The notes under the pieces: model-generated
Database searches by the model: none
What the model was told of the DNA's origin: nothing
Seen by the model: the letters and a program-made list of their open reading frames with translations, nothing else
NCBI GenBank assembly: GCA_036674765.1
Contig: JARVKI010000001.1
Coordinates: 124,001-188,000, forward strand
Direction: 5' to 3'
From: Seiridium cupressi
Lineage: Eukaryota; Ascomycota; Sordariomycetes; Amphisphaeriales; Sporocadaceae
DNA length: 64,000 nucleotides
Translations under genes and position numbers: made by a program
Part shown: positions 23,417 to 34,397 of the stretch, one piece after another
Numbering within the stretch: the first letter of the stretch is position 1
How the letters are laid out: the number at the start of each line of letters is the position of its first letter

Positions 23417-26400
23417 ATGTTGACTCTCAAACCTTACCCCGCCTTATTGGCGTTGGTTGTTCTGCTGGTCTATGCCAGACCAGCTCTGGCCTTTGGTGCT
23501 GGCAACATCGCCTCCATCTCCAAGGTAGAGGGACAGAACTGTGAGCCCAACCCTGATTTCGAGCAGGCTTGTACCTGGATGGACGGCTGACAGTATCCTA
23601 ATCAACAGGGCGTCATGGCGATATCGAAGACACCCTTCTCACCCTACTCTTGGCTCGTGCCGCCGGCGGCAAGAAGTTCGACAAGCTAGCTGTCTCTCGT
23701 GTCTATTTTGGCAACTGGCTTCGTGACTATTCTCAGGCCATCGATGTCGGAACAGTGAAGGCTGTTTCTGCTGAAGCTATTAGACTTCTTCTTTCCGTCC
23801 TCGGCTTCTTGACCTTCGGCTATGGCTCCAAAGAATTTGAAGTGACCGCAGACCGCCTCGGCTGTTACCGCCCAGAAGACCACATTGGTGAGCGATTCAT
23901 CTTAACTTTCTACATGACCTTGGGTCATTCGATCCTGCAATGGCTTCGCCGCAAACATTTACCCTCGCAAGAGTCTGAGAGCCTCTGATGCAATTTTGCG
24001 GGTTGTGAGCATAAGATGAACAGTTTTGCTAATAAAAGACACAAGATAACCCCAAGGGCTACCCTGCACCTGGTGTTGATGCTCGCCAATATGATCGACG
24101 ACTTCGTGGGCCCATTGATGAGCGCATCGAACTCGCTATCGATGAGCGAACTGGGCTCAAGAACTATATTGCAAACGAGAATGTCAACATCATGACCACT
24201 GCTCTTCATATCAGGAAGCTCTTCGGTCGTTGCATTGAACTTGGTCGTTCATACAATCGCAACAGAAACAAGGATGACTTCTACGAGGCTTTGAGATTGA
24301 TGGGAACCGGTTTACATGCTTGTGAAGGTAGGAAATCCCTCTCATGCTATAAACTTCCAACCTGGGAGTATGAATACTAATTAAGTTTGCTAGACTACCT
24401 TGCTCACAGCAACTATACTGAGCTGGCTCTCATCGAACTAGGCGAGCGCGATGTTTTCCCCCACGTCGGTCGTAACACTCGCGTACGAATCGAGGGTGCC
24501 CGCCACGAAGTCTACCCCATTGTTACTGGTACCTTCGGCGGTGTCGACTTCCTGCACTCTGTGACAGGTGAAGGTATGGTCCACCCGCAGGGCCCGGTCT
24601 AGCATTACTCGGTCAAGCTAATACGAGTCTAGTGTCTGACAAGCTGACGCAAAATGAGCTCGACGAGCTTGAGGGCACTCTCCAAAACAACTCCAAGAAT
24701 GATACAAGCTACATTGAAGACCTTCTGGACAAGATTCCTGACGGTCTCATTGGCGGCGGCGGTAACAAGAAGCAAGAATTGCATGAGATTCAAGACAACG
24801 CAAACAGTTCCCAATTGGAGAACATGTCCGTCTCTCCACGTGAACCCGAAGAGTACACTCGCTACATCCAGAACATCTTCAAGCAAATTATGCCGGCCAT
24901 TGAATTCCACGATGAGCTCTTGAAGAGCATCGGTGAAGCTATTGAGAAGATTCCCGTCCTACCTAAGATTGTAGAACAGCTGGAGGAGCAAATGTCCGTT
25001 TGGGTTTTCTCAATCATGGCGCCTCTGGTCGTTCCGGTGCTGCAACAGATCAAGAATGAGCTGCGCACTGGCTCTGCTGAGATCATTGCAAGCAGTGAGA
25101 ACGAGCAGCATGTTGTCTTCAATGACGACGATTGCTCCGATCCTACACACTCCATGCTGTCCAAGGATCATTTTTCCAACGTGAGTGGTGTCAAAGGCTC
25201 AGAGGCCGGATATACGCTAATCAATGGTGCCAGATTCTCAATGAGGCTGCTGGAAAGACCGCTAGCAAGGTTGTCGCTTGGGTCGTTCCTCAATTGATGG
25301 AAGCCTGGGATAACGACAGCATCGATATTGAACGCACAATGAACCGCATCGTCCATGGAGTTATGCATCATCCCGCCCAACGCGACCAGGGTGAAGATGG
25401 AGCCAAGGACTGCAGACAAATCATGATTCGTTCTGTTGAGGAGTGGTGGAATCAGAAGGATGACAGCGAAAAAGACGAGTTCCGGCGCAAGCTGTCTCGT
25501 GAGGGCGTCCAGAACGGCGAAAATCACAAGGAGGGCGTTCACGACACTGGTCATGGTTGCGGCAAGCCTCTTGGTGTACACAAGAACTTTGCCCAGGGGG
25601 GCACTTTCGAGGATCGTATCGCAGGTGCAGCCGCAGATGCCATTGTCGGTGGAATCACTGGTGGCATTTCTGATGCAGTTCAGTCCCAGACCGGCTTTTC
25701 GCTGCCGACGACTGGGTCAGGCTCGTCCGGTCGCCGCCAGGAACAATCGAGTGAGGGTGGTCTAGGGGGTCTACTAAGCAACATTGGAGGCTCCCTACTC
25801 AGTGGTTTCAAGAGCGATGAGAAGGAGTCGTTCTCGGGCAGCCGCCAAGACAACGATTCTACCACCGAGAGCCGCACTGAGTACGGACATTCCGGTGGTC
25901 GTTATGGCCAAGCTGAAGTTTCACGCACCGAGTATTCCGGTGGTGGCGAGAGTGAGACGTATCGTCGATACGAACAAGATGACAATCGCCAAGGCGATTC
26001 AAACAACTACGGATACGAGGAACGTACTGAGTCCCGTCCGAGCCGCCACGGTGGATACGAGCAGCGCACCGAGCGTCGCTATGAAACCGGGGAAAACACT
26101 TACGAAGAGCGATTTGAGAGCCGCCAGGAAAGCTCTTTCGGCGGTGGTGGCGAGGATCGCTTTGGTGGTGGTGGTCGCCGCAACGACGATTTTGGCGGCA
26201 GAGAGGGATATGGTGGTGGCTTCGGAGGTGGTCGTCGTGATGAATTTGGCGGAAACGAGGGTTACGGCGGCGGCGGCGACGGTGGCTTCGGAGGAGGTCG
26301 TCGTAATGATGATGGACGGGAGGGAGGATTCGGTGGTGGCTTCGGAGGACGCCGCGATGACGACTTCGGCGACAGACAAGAAGGATTCGGTGGTCGTCGT

Positions 26401-26517
26401 CGTGACGACGATGAACGAGAGGAAGGGTTTGGAGGTGGATTTGGAGGTGGACGTCGTTCTGGCGAGCGCCGCCGAGATGATGACAATGGAGAGCGTCGCG
26501 GTGGATGGGGTTTCTAG
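23417..26517 (+). CDS. het-c: HET-C heterokaryon-incompatibility family protein
   Basis: Six exons (23417-23540, 23609-23887, 24046-24327, 24394-24573, 24633-25180, 25234-26517) give an 898-residue protein, close to Neurospora HET-C (966). A signal peptide (LLALVVLLVYARPALA, residues 10-25) precedes FGAGNIASISKVEGQN-WRHGDIEDTLL, a conserved block rebuilt exactly across splice 1. The HET-C core continues through VYFGNWLRDYSQAIDVGT, YLAHSNYTELALIELG and GGTFEDRIAGAAADAIVGG. From about residue 627 to the end the tail is Gly/Arg/Asp-rich with repeated FGGG and RRDD units, as in the family. In Neurospora, HET-C differences together with the HET-domain partner PIN-C trigger cell death after hyphal fusion. 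The likely variable segment is the Asn/Gly-rich stretch around residues 290-345. No frameshift is seen. Non-self recognition in this species is inferred. Confidence 0.95.
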
Positions 26518-28428
26518 GCTCTCTGCGTAATCGCTGACTATATACTTGACACCACGGAACGGAAGCCTGAGTGGTGTGTTACAGCAGTAGCACAATAAAT
26601 GGCCAAAGCAGAAATTTGAGGACAACCCCACTTTTCAAAAATTGGTTCCCCAAGTACCAAGCCGAATATAACGTTGTGACTACAGCTACAATTCCTTATA
26701 CATTATCAACAAAGTATATGCGAGATGGCATGGCGAAACGAGTGCTAAGAGTCAGAGAGATAGCTCTGCATATTCTAGATAATTGTTTGATCCTCCGTAC
26801 GTCGCACAGGTGCCATTCCGTACAGCTTTCTGTCAAATCAACCTCGAACTAAACCCAGCAGGTCAGAGTTGCTTCTTGTGTTTCTGAGCGTCCCACTCAA
26901 AAGACGTCCCCGCCCAGGCTTCGAAGATCGGGCTGGGAACACTGAATTATACGCCTATGTGATCGCTATCTTTGGCAATATGTTAATATTCTAGTTACAG
27001 CCCTCACTTAGTTACGGACCACGTCCTCATGGCTTCATCATCATCTATAGCAAAGCTTTTCAGCCTTCGCAGCTATGGTAGACCGATGGTGATTATGCGA
27101 GAAGGCGGCATTATCTGCGTTGGATTGTTTACTGGCCAGGTGCGCCAGCAAAGATAACTGGGTCAATTCTGATGTTGCTGGCTGCTTCTTGCAAGGACTG
27201 AAAACGCCGCATCCAGGAAGGAGCATCGATCTCAACATCGAGATATCCAGAAGAAACCGCCTCATGTTGTTCAATGAGAAGCCCAGATAACCTTTGGGCA
27301 ACACTGAGTTTCTGGTGCTTACAAAACGTTGTTCCGATCACAGTGGCTTTGGTAAGTAATCCAGCTACCTGTGTGTTAGCCCATTTAAAAACATGACTTA
27401 ATTGAATCACTCTGTCTTATACCTAGGCGCAGATGAAAAACTGTACGAACGCATCTAGCCCGTTGCTGGTTGGAAAGCATTATTTACTCAGAAGGCAAGA
27501 ATCCGTGGATCAACTGTCAGGCCGTTGATCAAACAAAGGCTGAACGAACTTGGAGAGTTTTCGCAGTTAGACCCGAAAGCCAATAAACGAATGGAAACGG
27601 TCAATGGTTCCCCAAGAATAATGGTACCATTGGTGAGGGGTAATGTAGTTAGTTCATTGATACATCAATATAGTCTGTGTGTACATTGGCTCGCGCTAAG
27701 GAATTCTGCGTCAATCGTTAGTGGCCTCTCCAGGGAGTAAACCATAGAATGGTTGTTATCTTATTATCGTGTTTATCACGATATATTTGCGACTCTTATA
27801 GTCTTGCTATAGGCTCTTGTACATTGTCACTACTTGCAGATGTAAACGGCCCAACTCGAGAGAAGCAAGACAAGACTGGATTCAACGCCGTAACATCAAG
27901 GGACGTGTACGAGTAGGTGTGATGCTTCACAAAGGACCTTAATGTAGGCTTTGTGATTATAGTCGAAACATGGTTTGGCCCTTTTCCCGATTCAGCTCGG
28001 GCAATTTTGCTCAGAACCCGAGAGTCATTATTATTTTATTTCAGGCGAACTGCCGCTCTTACGAAAGCGGGCAACGGCAGAACCGTTCTTTCGCTTTTGC
28101 CGATATCCTCACGGCGCAGTACCTCCGTCGCTTGAATGAGGATCACCGTTTTTTCCATGGTAGCCATTGTTAGCGAATCTAATTTCTGTTAAACAAGCGA
28201 ATATACTTGGCCTGGGGTCCAAATTTTTGCTTTATATGACGCACGACACCATGTTGCTTCAATATGACTGAAGGTTAAACCCCATAACCTATTTCAGGCC
28301 GTGGGGATTATAACTATCAATATGTCCATCCAAGATATAAGAGCTCGCGCCCTCTCAGCGCAACCAAAATGGACGTCTTATACCCATCACGTCATTTTCT
28401 ATCTCTGATCATTTAACGACCGATTAAT
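26518..28428. other. Gene-poor region downstream of het-c
   Basis: About 1.9 kb without an intact gene, AT-richer than the het-c side. The only coding-like block is the minus-strand stretch 27129-27362, listed separately. Confidence 0.5.
27129..27362 (-). pseudogene. Unassigned coding-like block, possible gene relic
   Basis: An open minus-strand block of about 77 residues (from VAGLLTKATVIGTTFCK to VIFAGAPGQ and a stop) has good codon periodicity and a plausible acceptor (acacag) just upstream. I do not recognise a family and find no matching upstream exon, so it may be the last exon of a decayed gene or chance. Confidence 0.2.
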
Positions 28429-29629
28429 ATGGTACAGCCTGTCACACTGCTCTCTCTTCTGACCCCCTAGGCCAGCGCTCAGGGTGCCGCAGGCACTGGT
28501 CAGACGACTCGCTACTGGAACTGAGTTGTAGGTGGCTGTCAGAACCTTCTAGTCTGCCTGGATAGGCTTTGTACACCGATGCCTAATGGCCTGCAGAAAT
28601 GCAGCGTATTAGGACATTTGTTCAGACCATAAACTGCTTAATAAGGCATTTCATGGTACGGACCTATTCAATAAGTCCTTGTTTCTTAGATAGAGTAGAA
28701 GATAGTTTCGCACCTGATACATCTTCTGCTGACTGTTGTAAAAATTCGGTGAGCAACTTCCAGACCTATTCCATACTCTTTATGCCCTGTTTGGGAGTTA
28801 TCACTTGATGATTGAGTCTTTTTGCTTTTGTTACATGAGCTTTGACTCCCAATAACTGGCTAAGCACACCCAATGAACAATCGCTAACTCTAGGTGTGTA
28901 GTGTAGGTGGAACCAGAAGACCAACAGTGAGAAGTACATCGGCTCCTGAGACAAATCTAACAACTCGTTAGGTTCTGCAGATGCCAAGAGTGGATGTGAC
29001 AACAGGGGCAGCGCCTACATGTGCAGTAATCAGAGCCCTTGGGCCGTCAACGAGACAGTGACATACGGCTGGGCCGCGGTCAAAATAGCCGGCTCGAATG
29101 AGCAGACTCAGTGTTGTGCTTGTTATGAGTTGACGTTCACAAGTAGAGCAGTGCAGAGCAAGAAGATGATTGTGCAACCGGGTAACACCGGAGGCGACTT
29201 GGGGCATACCCATTTTGATCTTGCTGGAAGTTTATTGGCCTATGATAAAGGTACTTTGCAAATAAAATAAAAGCTATCCTGTACTGACTACCTAGGTATA
29301 CTCTTAAGACTCCCGTCGGTGGTGTCGGTCTATTAATTGCCTGGACGAACCAATACGGGACCCTACCCCAAGGCTGGGGCCATCAATACGGTGGTATCTT
29401 ACAGCGGTCTGATTGCGATGGCTTCCCAGAGAAGGTCAAGGCTGGCTGCTACTGGCGCTTCGATTGGTTTGAGGGCGCGGATAGCCCTAGGGTCACCTTC
29501 AAGCAAGTTGCTTGGCCGGCTGCTATTACTGCCAAGAGTGGTTGTGTTAGGAGTACAGATTCGATTGATGAGACACCTACTGGACCTAGTAGTGTCGGAG
29601 CATGGACACCAAGTGCTACTCCTGTATAA
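28429..29629 (+). pseudogene. GH45 endoglucanase pseudogene
   Basis: Blocks collinear with fungal GH45 cellulase (EGV/Cel45A type) are visible. There is a signal-peptide-like start interrupted by TAG at 28468, then ASAQGAAGTGQTTRYW followed by another stop where the conserved catalytic RYWDCC should be. After about 390 bp of unrelated-looking sequence come [39 protein letters not shown] and [14 protein letters not shown]. In another frame after a stop come GGVGLL, WTNQYGTLPQGWGHQYGG and QRSDCDGFPEKVKAGCYWRF, then DWFEGADSPRVTFKQVAWP. Conserved cysteines are lost (WTNQ, VAWP). At least two stops, a frame change and an insertion or large gap make it non-functional. The ancestral enzyme would have cleaved beta-1,4-glucan outside the cell. 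Confidence 0.85.
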
Positions 29630-30009
29630 CTGTCAGTCCAGATATGTCACCGCTAGAGCGATGCTTTATGTTAAGGCCTATGCCTGATAGAATCGTTGTC
29701 CCAAGAATCTATATTCAAGACTGTTGAATGTAAGTTCTTCTTCCTGCACACGCTGAACTGTTCGGCGAATGTAAATGGACGCGACTTTGTTGTATAGATA
29801 TGATTGTTTCTCGATCAACGACTCGTCATCGAAGAGGTTACGGCGGGAAATATGGTCCATAAAGCTTCTCTGCGAAGAGTAATTAAAATCGAGATCTCAG
29901 TCTACTCGGTAGTTCATTTTCTGTGCTAGAATCGGTTGGCTGCCCAAGTCGCATCTCCAACCGCTTTTATTTAAACATTGCGGTTGGTAAGGAATGGGCA
30001 CATTGTTCT
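29630..30009. other. Spacer between GH45 and PKS relics
   Basis: About 380 AT-rich bases; nothing recognisable. Confidence 0.5.
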
Positions 30010-32460
30010 GTCAGCTTACTTTTAGTAGGCGCAGAAGGTGCTGTTTCCTTAGCACGCTTTCTAGACTGAGGTGAATGACGACAAGGAACCCAGAGGCAGG
30101 TGTATTGTGGACCAAAATACTCGACATCGAGACCTCGTCAAACATGACGGGCATGATGGGAACGCTATTACACTCACGCCGGAACAACACGATGGCCACT
30201 CGAAGCATGGCGTCGAAGTTACAGGATGAACGAGGTATGGCAGTGTATTGTGGCCGGGTATTATCGAAGTGGTATTCCCAACAACGGTTCTGATAAGACC
30301 ACAACATTTGCCAATTTGGAACTCAGTGATACCCTGGTAATTGGGGCCAATACTCATTTGTTTCACCTATGCGCAGATCCCAGTCGCATCTAAGACGTCG
30401 TATAGCCACGTTGCTACGTACTATCGAGGATAAAACTATGTTGGGCCCTTCCAAGAGCTCGTGGCTCATGGCATACCACTGGGTTCCCTGACCTGTGAAA
30501 ATAAAGCCCAGCCCTACTTCTTTCCCCCTTGTTGTCGGCTGCACTTTAGAGTCTCCAAATGCACTTTCAAGCTCTTGCGCGGAACTTGCTGCAGCGCTGC
30601 GCTGCACCGTCAAGGTAATTTTGAGCGACGGGAATTCAGAGTATGGGTGAGGACGTCCATACATATGGGTTGACCTTAATCTGACCCGAGCCATTGGCGA
30701 AAATTAAAAATCATATTGCGGATGACAACTCCAAGTTCGCAGAGAGGACGATCAGCTTCGGCTTGGCATCCGGATCCTCACGATCCCTATCCTTGAGTCC
30801 ATTAGTATGTTCATTGGTATTTTCGGTGGTATTTCCATCGGTTTGTATACTGGTATGTCCATTGGCATATCCCTTGATGATGAGGTCGGGATCATACTTC
30901 TCCAGAATAATATAAGCGTTAGTTTTACCGTAACCAAAGGAGTTTATAGAGACATGATTTGGAACGGTATGACATTCTGGTGTCAGAGGCATCAGTTCAA
31001 TTGGTACCTGCAAGAGAATATTAACACCTGTACCAGCTGATGACTAACTATGCGAATTACTCTATTTTCTAGAATGTGGACATACAAGAGTCATACTGCC
31101 AGCTCATTCGTGACGTAGCAGAGAAGCTTTGAATTGAACAGGGATTAAGTCTACCTTAATGTCTCTTTCTTGGAGATTATAGCCAGGTTTAGGGTTGATA
31201 AAGTTGAGTTACGGCAGAATCAAGTCCTTCAAAACCATGATGGCTTTTCCCAGGCCCGCCACTCCACTTGTGGGCTCCAGATGACCAGTATTCGCCTTTA
31301 TGCTACCCTATAACAAATTGTCAGTCACTTTCCGATGATCCGTGGCTGATAGATGCCCCAAGATGAACATTATAGAGGGCAGGAAGTTTCTACGAAGGAG
31401 GAAAGAAAATATATGACCGGGCAAATTTACAATTGGGATCTAGGACTTGCGCCCTTTTTCGCGCCCGAAAACTTCGGCCATGGAATTGACCTCGGCATAA
31501 TCACCTACAATATTTATCAGCTCGGGTCAAATTACTTTATTGTAGTGAGCGATTGGAATAAAGACGTACCTGCCACAGTCCCAGCACCGTGAACTTAAAA
31601 CCTTGAACCATAATTTAAATTGATTTCTCTTATATTTATTTATTATTACCATTAAAAATTCCACATACGAAGTCTCAGATGGGTCGAGACCAGCCTTCCT
31701 ATGGACAGAACGGACTAAGTCTGCTTGGGCGTCAGGGTTCGGCAAGAAGATACCCGAAGTCTCGCCGTTTTGATTTGACCCTGATTCCGTGACAATGGCA
31801 TGTACTGGATCGCCATCGGCTCAGGCACGGTCGAGGCGCTTTAGAACAAAATAGACAACACCTTCACCCCGCCCATATCCCGTGCCGCGGTCAGCGAATG
31901 TGTAGCATCGTCCCTCTTTGTTGTTTAGCGCCCTAGCTGCAGTGGCATCGAGTGCCTTCGAGCCAATGGCTCTTCCTGAATGCCTACGCCATCGCCATGG
32001 ACTCATCAGGTTCCAGCAGGAGTTGAAAGGCGCCTGCAATGGCCAGATCAGAATAATTTGCTCCCAAGGTGCGGAATGCTTGATGTAGCTTGGACATGTC
32101 TTTGTATCCTAATCTCTCTTAGTCTCGCGCACACGGTACCATGTGGACGGAAGTGTTGGTGCTACGCAGGCTCTCAATGATTCGGCCGGCATTTTCGATT
32201 ACTTCGTAGGTGGTTTCAAGCATAAGCCTCTGCTTGGGATCAATGAGCAAGGCCTCGGGACTGGCGATGCCAAGAGAACGGGTGTCAAAACCTGATGTCC
32301 TGATCCACGAAGTATCCATGATTCCAGTCAACGGATTGTTTTGCCTCTCTTCTACCATGAAGGATTTCTTCGATATCTTCGTAGAAGGATTTTGTACTTG
32401 AAAATCTTTGGCAGTTCTCGGGCCCTCGAGATCAGATCATGGTGTTGATCTAATCTTGGT
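30010..32460 (-). pseudogene. Highly reducing polyketide synthase relic (KS, AT, DH fragments)
   Basis: Reading 3' to 5' on the plus strand, fragments follow type I PKS order. The KS has SLGIASPEALLIDPKQRLML (32290-32210), then YTFADRGTGYGRGEGVVYFV (31910-31840), NPDAQADLVRSVHRKAGLDP (31745-31680), SIKANTGHLEPTSGVAGLGK (31310-31250) and VSINSFGYGKTNAYIILE (30950-30890). The AT start is GLGFIFTGQGTQWYAMSHEL (30520-30450). Next come DH-like remains: EYWPQLPGYHW (30330) and NSVPIMPVMFDEVSMSSIL (30150-30090). Frames change repeatedly. The KS Cys loop and HGTGT histidine region and most of the AT, including its active serine, are missing. No ER, KR or ACP is seen. Where an intact HR-PKS needs about 7 kb, 2.4 kb remains, so this is a deleted, dead gene. 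Confidence 0.85.
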
Positions 32461-33814
32461 GACACACTTATTTGTCCTGTGCGGATCTTCCACGACCTCG
32501 GTTTAGAAGGCGCATAAACCACAGTTGAGCCTCATGGACCATTCTTCATTTGTGAAGCAGCATAACCTTCATTCACCCGCTCGCATACGTATTACCTCGA
32601 GAGCGTGTGGGCGATTTTATACATATTGAAGCACACCTCCAATTCTAGAGCCGATTCAGAATTCTCTTTTTCTCAGTAGCAGTAAGGGTAAATGAAGCCC
32701 TACACTGCGCCAGTGTTGTCTCAAGGAAGCTTCTGAGCACCTCAGACCATTGGAAAAGCGATGCAAATTCAGGCAAATTCGCCGCTTCTCAAGGGTCGGA
32801 AAATTTTGCATCAGTATTCTTCGGACCGAAGTTCTTTATGAAACCATGCTCACGCGTGTTATCAAGTGCGTCTCAGAAGCACAGAGTCTAGAATATCCGG
32901 TGGTCGAGAATAAACTCGGGGGTAGTAACTTATTTAGACTACCGGTAGTTCCTCGGACTGCTAAGCAATCACTACATGTGATGTTCTTGTGTACGCTGTA
33001 GCGTTTATTGCAAGGCCTGCGGTATGATCCAGTGAGGTTAGCACATACGCTCGGGTCAAGTGAATCGAGATTCCATACGATTATATCGACTGCGCGGTTC
33101 TTTAACGGCGTATTGTTGCCTGCTGGAGATCAAAGGTGCAGTTCTAGTAGATTCCAAGGCCATAAATAGTGTTAGTAAAGTCGTCTCTGTCGTGCCTGAC
33201 ATAGAAATCAAGAGGCTTCGACTCTCTAACTCCCAGGAAAATTTATCGCATAATTCTGGCGCCAGTGAGACACAGACCCTGTCTGTGCAGCAGAAAAAAA
33301 GCCTCAATGTCATAGACTCTTCTATCAACTCTACGATTGACACGCCTTCTAACTTTCAAACCAGTCCTCTTCATGATGTCAGGGCCATACTGTAGAGCGT
33401 TAGTATGGGACATGACATCATTCATGATGTAGTAAGGTGTAGCAGAGTCGATTTATCATCCCGCTGATACAAGCCGCCTGTGTGACTTTGCCTGAATATG
33501 TGTTACTAGGCACTGAGAAGAGCGTCGTATTCTTCATTTCCCAAAGATCCAGGGAAACCACCAACCCCTTGTGTTCAAAGACGACTCTCGCTGCAATAGC
33601 TGTGTCCATTTGCCAACAGCACAGATAAGGGCGCATTATTTTCTACTTGAAACTTAATTGTACATACAGTTCTCAGGTGTACGCGGACCTGTTACCCGAA
33701 GTTACTAGTCCCCTTGTATATTAGACCTCAACTCTCTCTAGATCTATTAGGTCCATCCCACTGTGGCATGATTCGCACCATTGCGCACCGTTGCGCAGAA
33801 CATCATGATTCAAA

Positions 33815-33849
<35 letters not shown>

Positions 33850-33860
33850 CGGATGGAGCC
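32461..33860. other. Gene-free AT-rich region
   Basis: No recognisable gene. A T11-A24 junction (33815-33849) ends the stretch directly upstream of the dioxygenase relic. Confidence 0.5.
33815..33849. repeat. T11-A24 homopolymer junction
   Basis: Eleven T followed directly by 24 A. It sits where the dioxygenase relic loses its 5' part, so it may mark a rearrangement or insertion boundary. The position is observed; the link is inferred. Confidence 0.9.
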
Positions 33861-34397
33861 GTGCGACAATGGTTTGAAGTTTCGTACACATCCGTCGAAC
33901 TTCATCAAGGTGGTGGTTTAATGTTCTTCTGAGGTAGCTCGAAGCTCTTTGGCCAATTTTCCATCGGGAATTCGCCGAGGCCCAAAGCCGAAGATGCACC
34001 AAGCCGTGTCGACTGGTACGGATACACGAACGAGGATGTGCAGTGGTTCGAAGATCGTGGCTATAAGCTCACCAAGGTCAATGCCGAGCCCGGTTACGTG
34101 ATTATCTGGGACTCTCGCACTATGCACTATGCGAAGCTACCAGAGAGCGACACGATTCGCACAACCTTCTATGTAACATACACCACTCGCAAACTAGCTA
34201 CACCTCAGGACCTGGCTCTGAAGGCAGAGTTGTTCAGGAAATATGAGGGCTCCACACATTGGCCGCACTGTAATATTCGGGGCCAAGGCAAGGATGTGAG
34301 TAACAGCAAGATTTGTTATAGGGAAAGGGATGAGCCTCTGGAGAAGCCAGAGCTCACAGACACTTTATTGAAGCTGGCAGGTATCAGAGCCTATTGA
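33861..34397 (+). pseudogene. Phytanoyl-CoA-dioxygenase-like (PhyH) gene relic
   Basis: The C-terminal part of a fungal PhyH-type Fe(II)/2-oxoglutarate dioxygenase is readable in one frame. SVELHQGGGLMFF is followed by an in-frame TGA (33930), then GSSKLFGQFSIGNSPRP, EDVQWFEDRGYKLTKVNAEP, GYVIIWDSRTMHYAKLPESD and TIRTTFYVTYTTRKLATP. The sequence ends LKLAGIRAY with TAG-free coding up to TGA at 34395. The distal iron-ligand His region (WDSRTMHY) and the Arg (IRT) are kept. The N-terminal half, including the HxD motif, is absent upstream. The TGA replaces a residue that is usually Lys or similar in GGLMVLKGS-type blocks. The gene is 5'-truncated and interrupted, hence dead, or would at best give a fragment. 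Confidence 0.75.

Noticed and set aside
25784..26631. Long ORFs on both strands over the HET-C tail
   Set aside because: They are frame-shifted products of the Gly-rich repeat with extreme Thr/Ala/Val or Pro/Ser composition.
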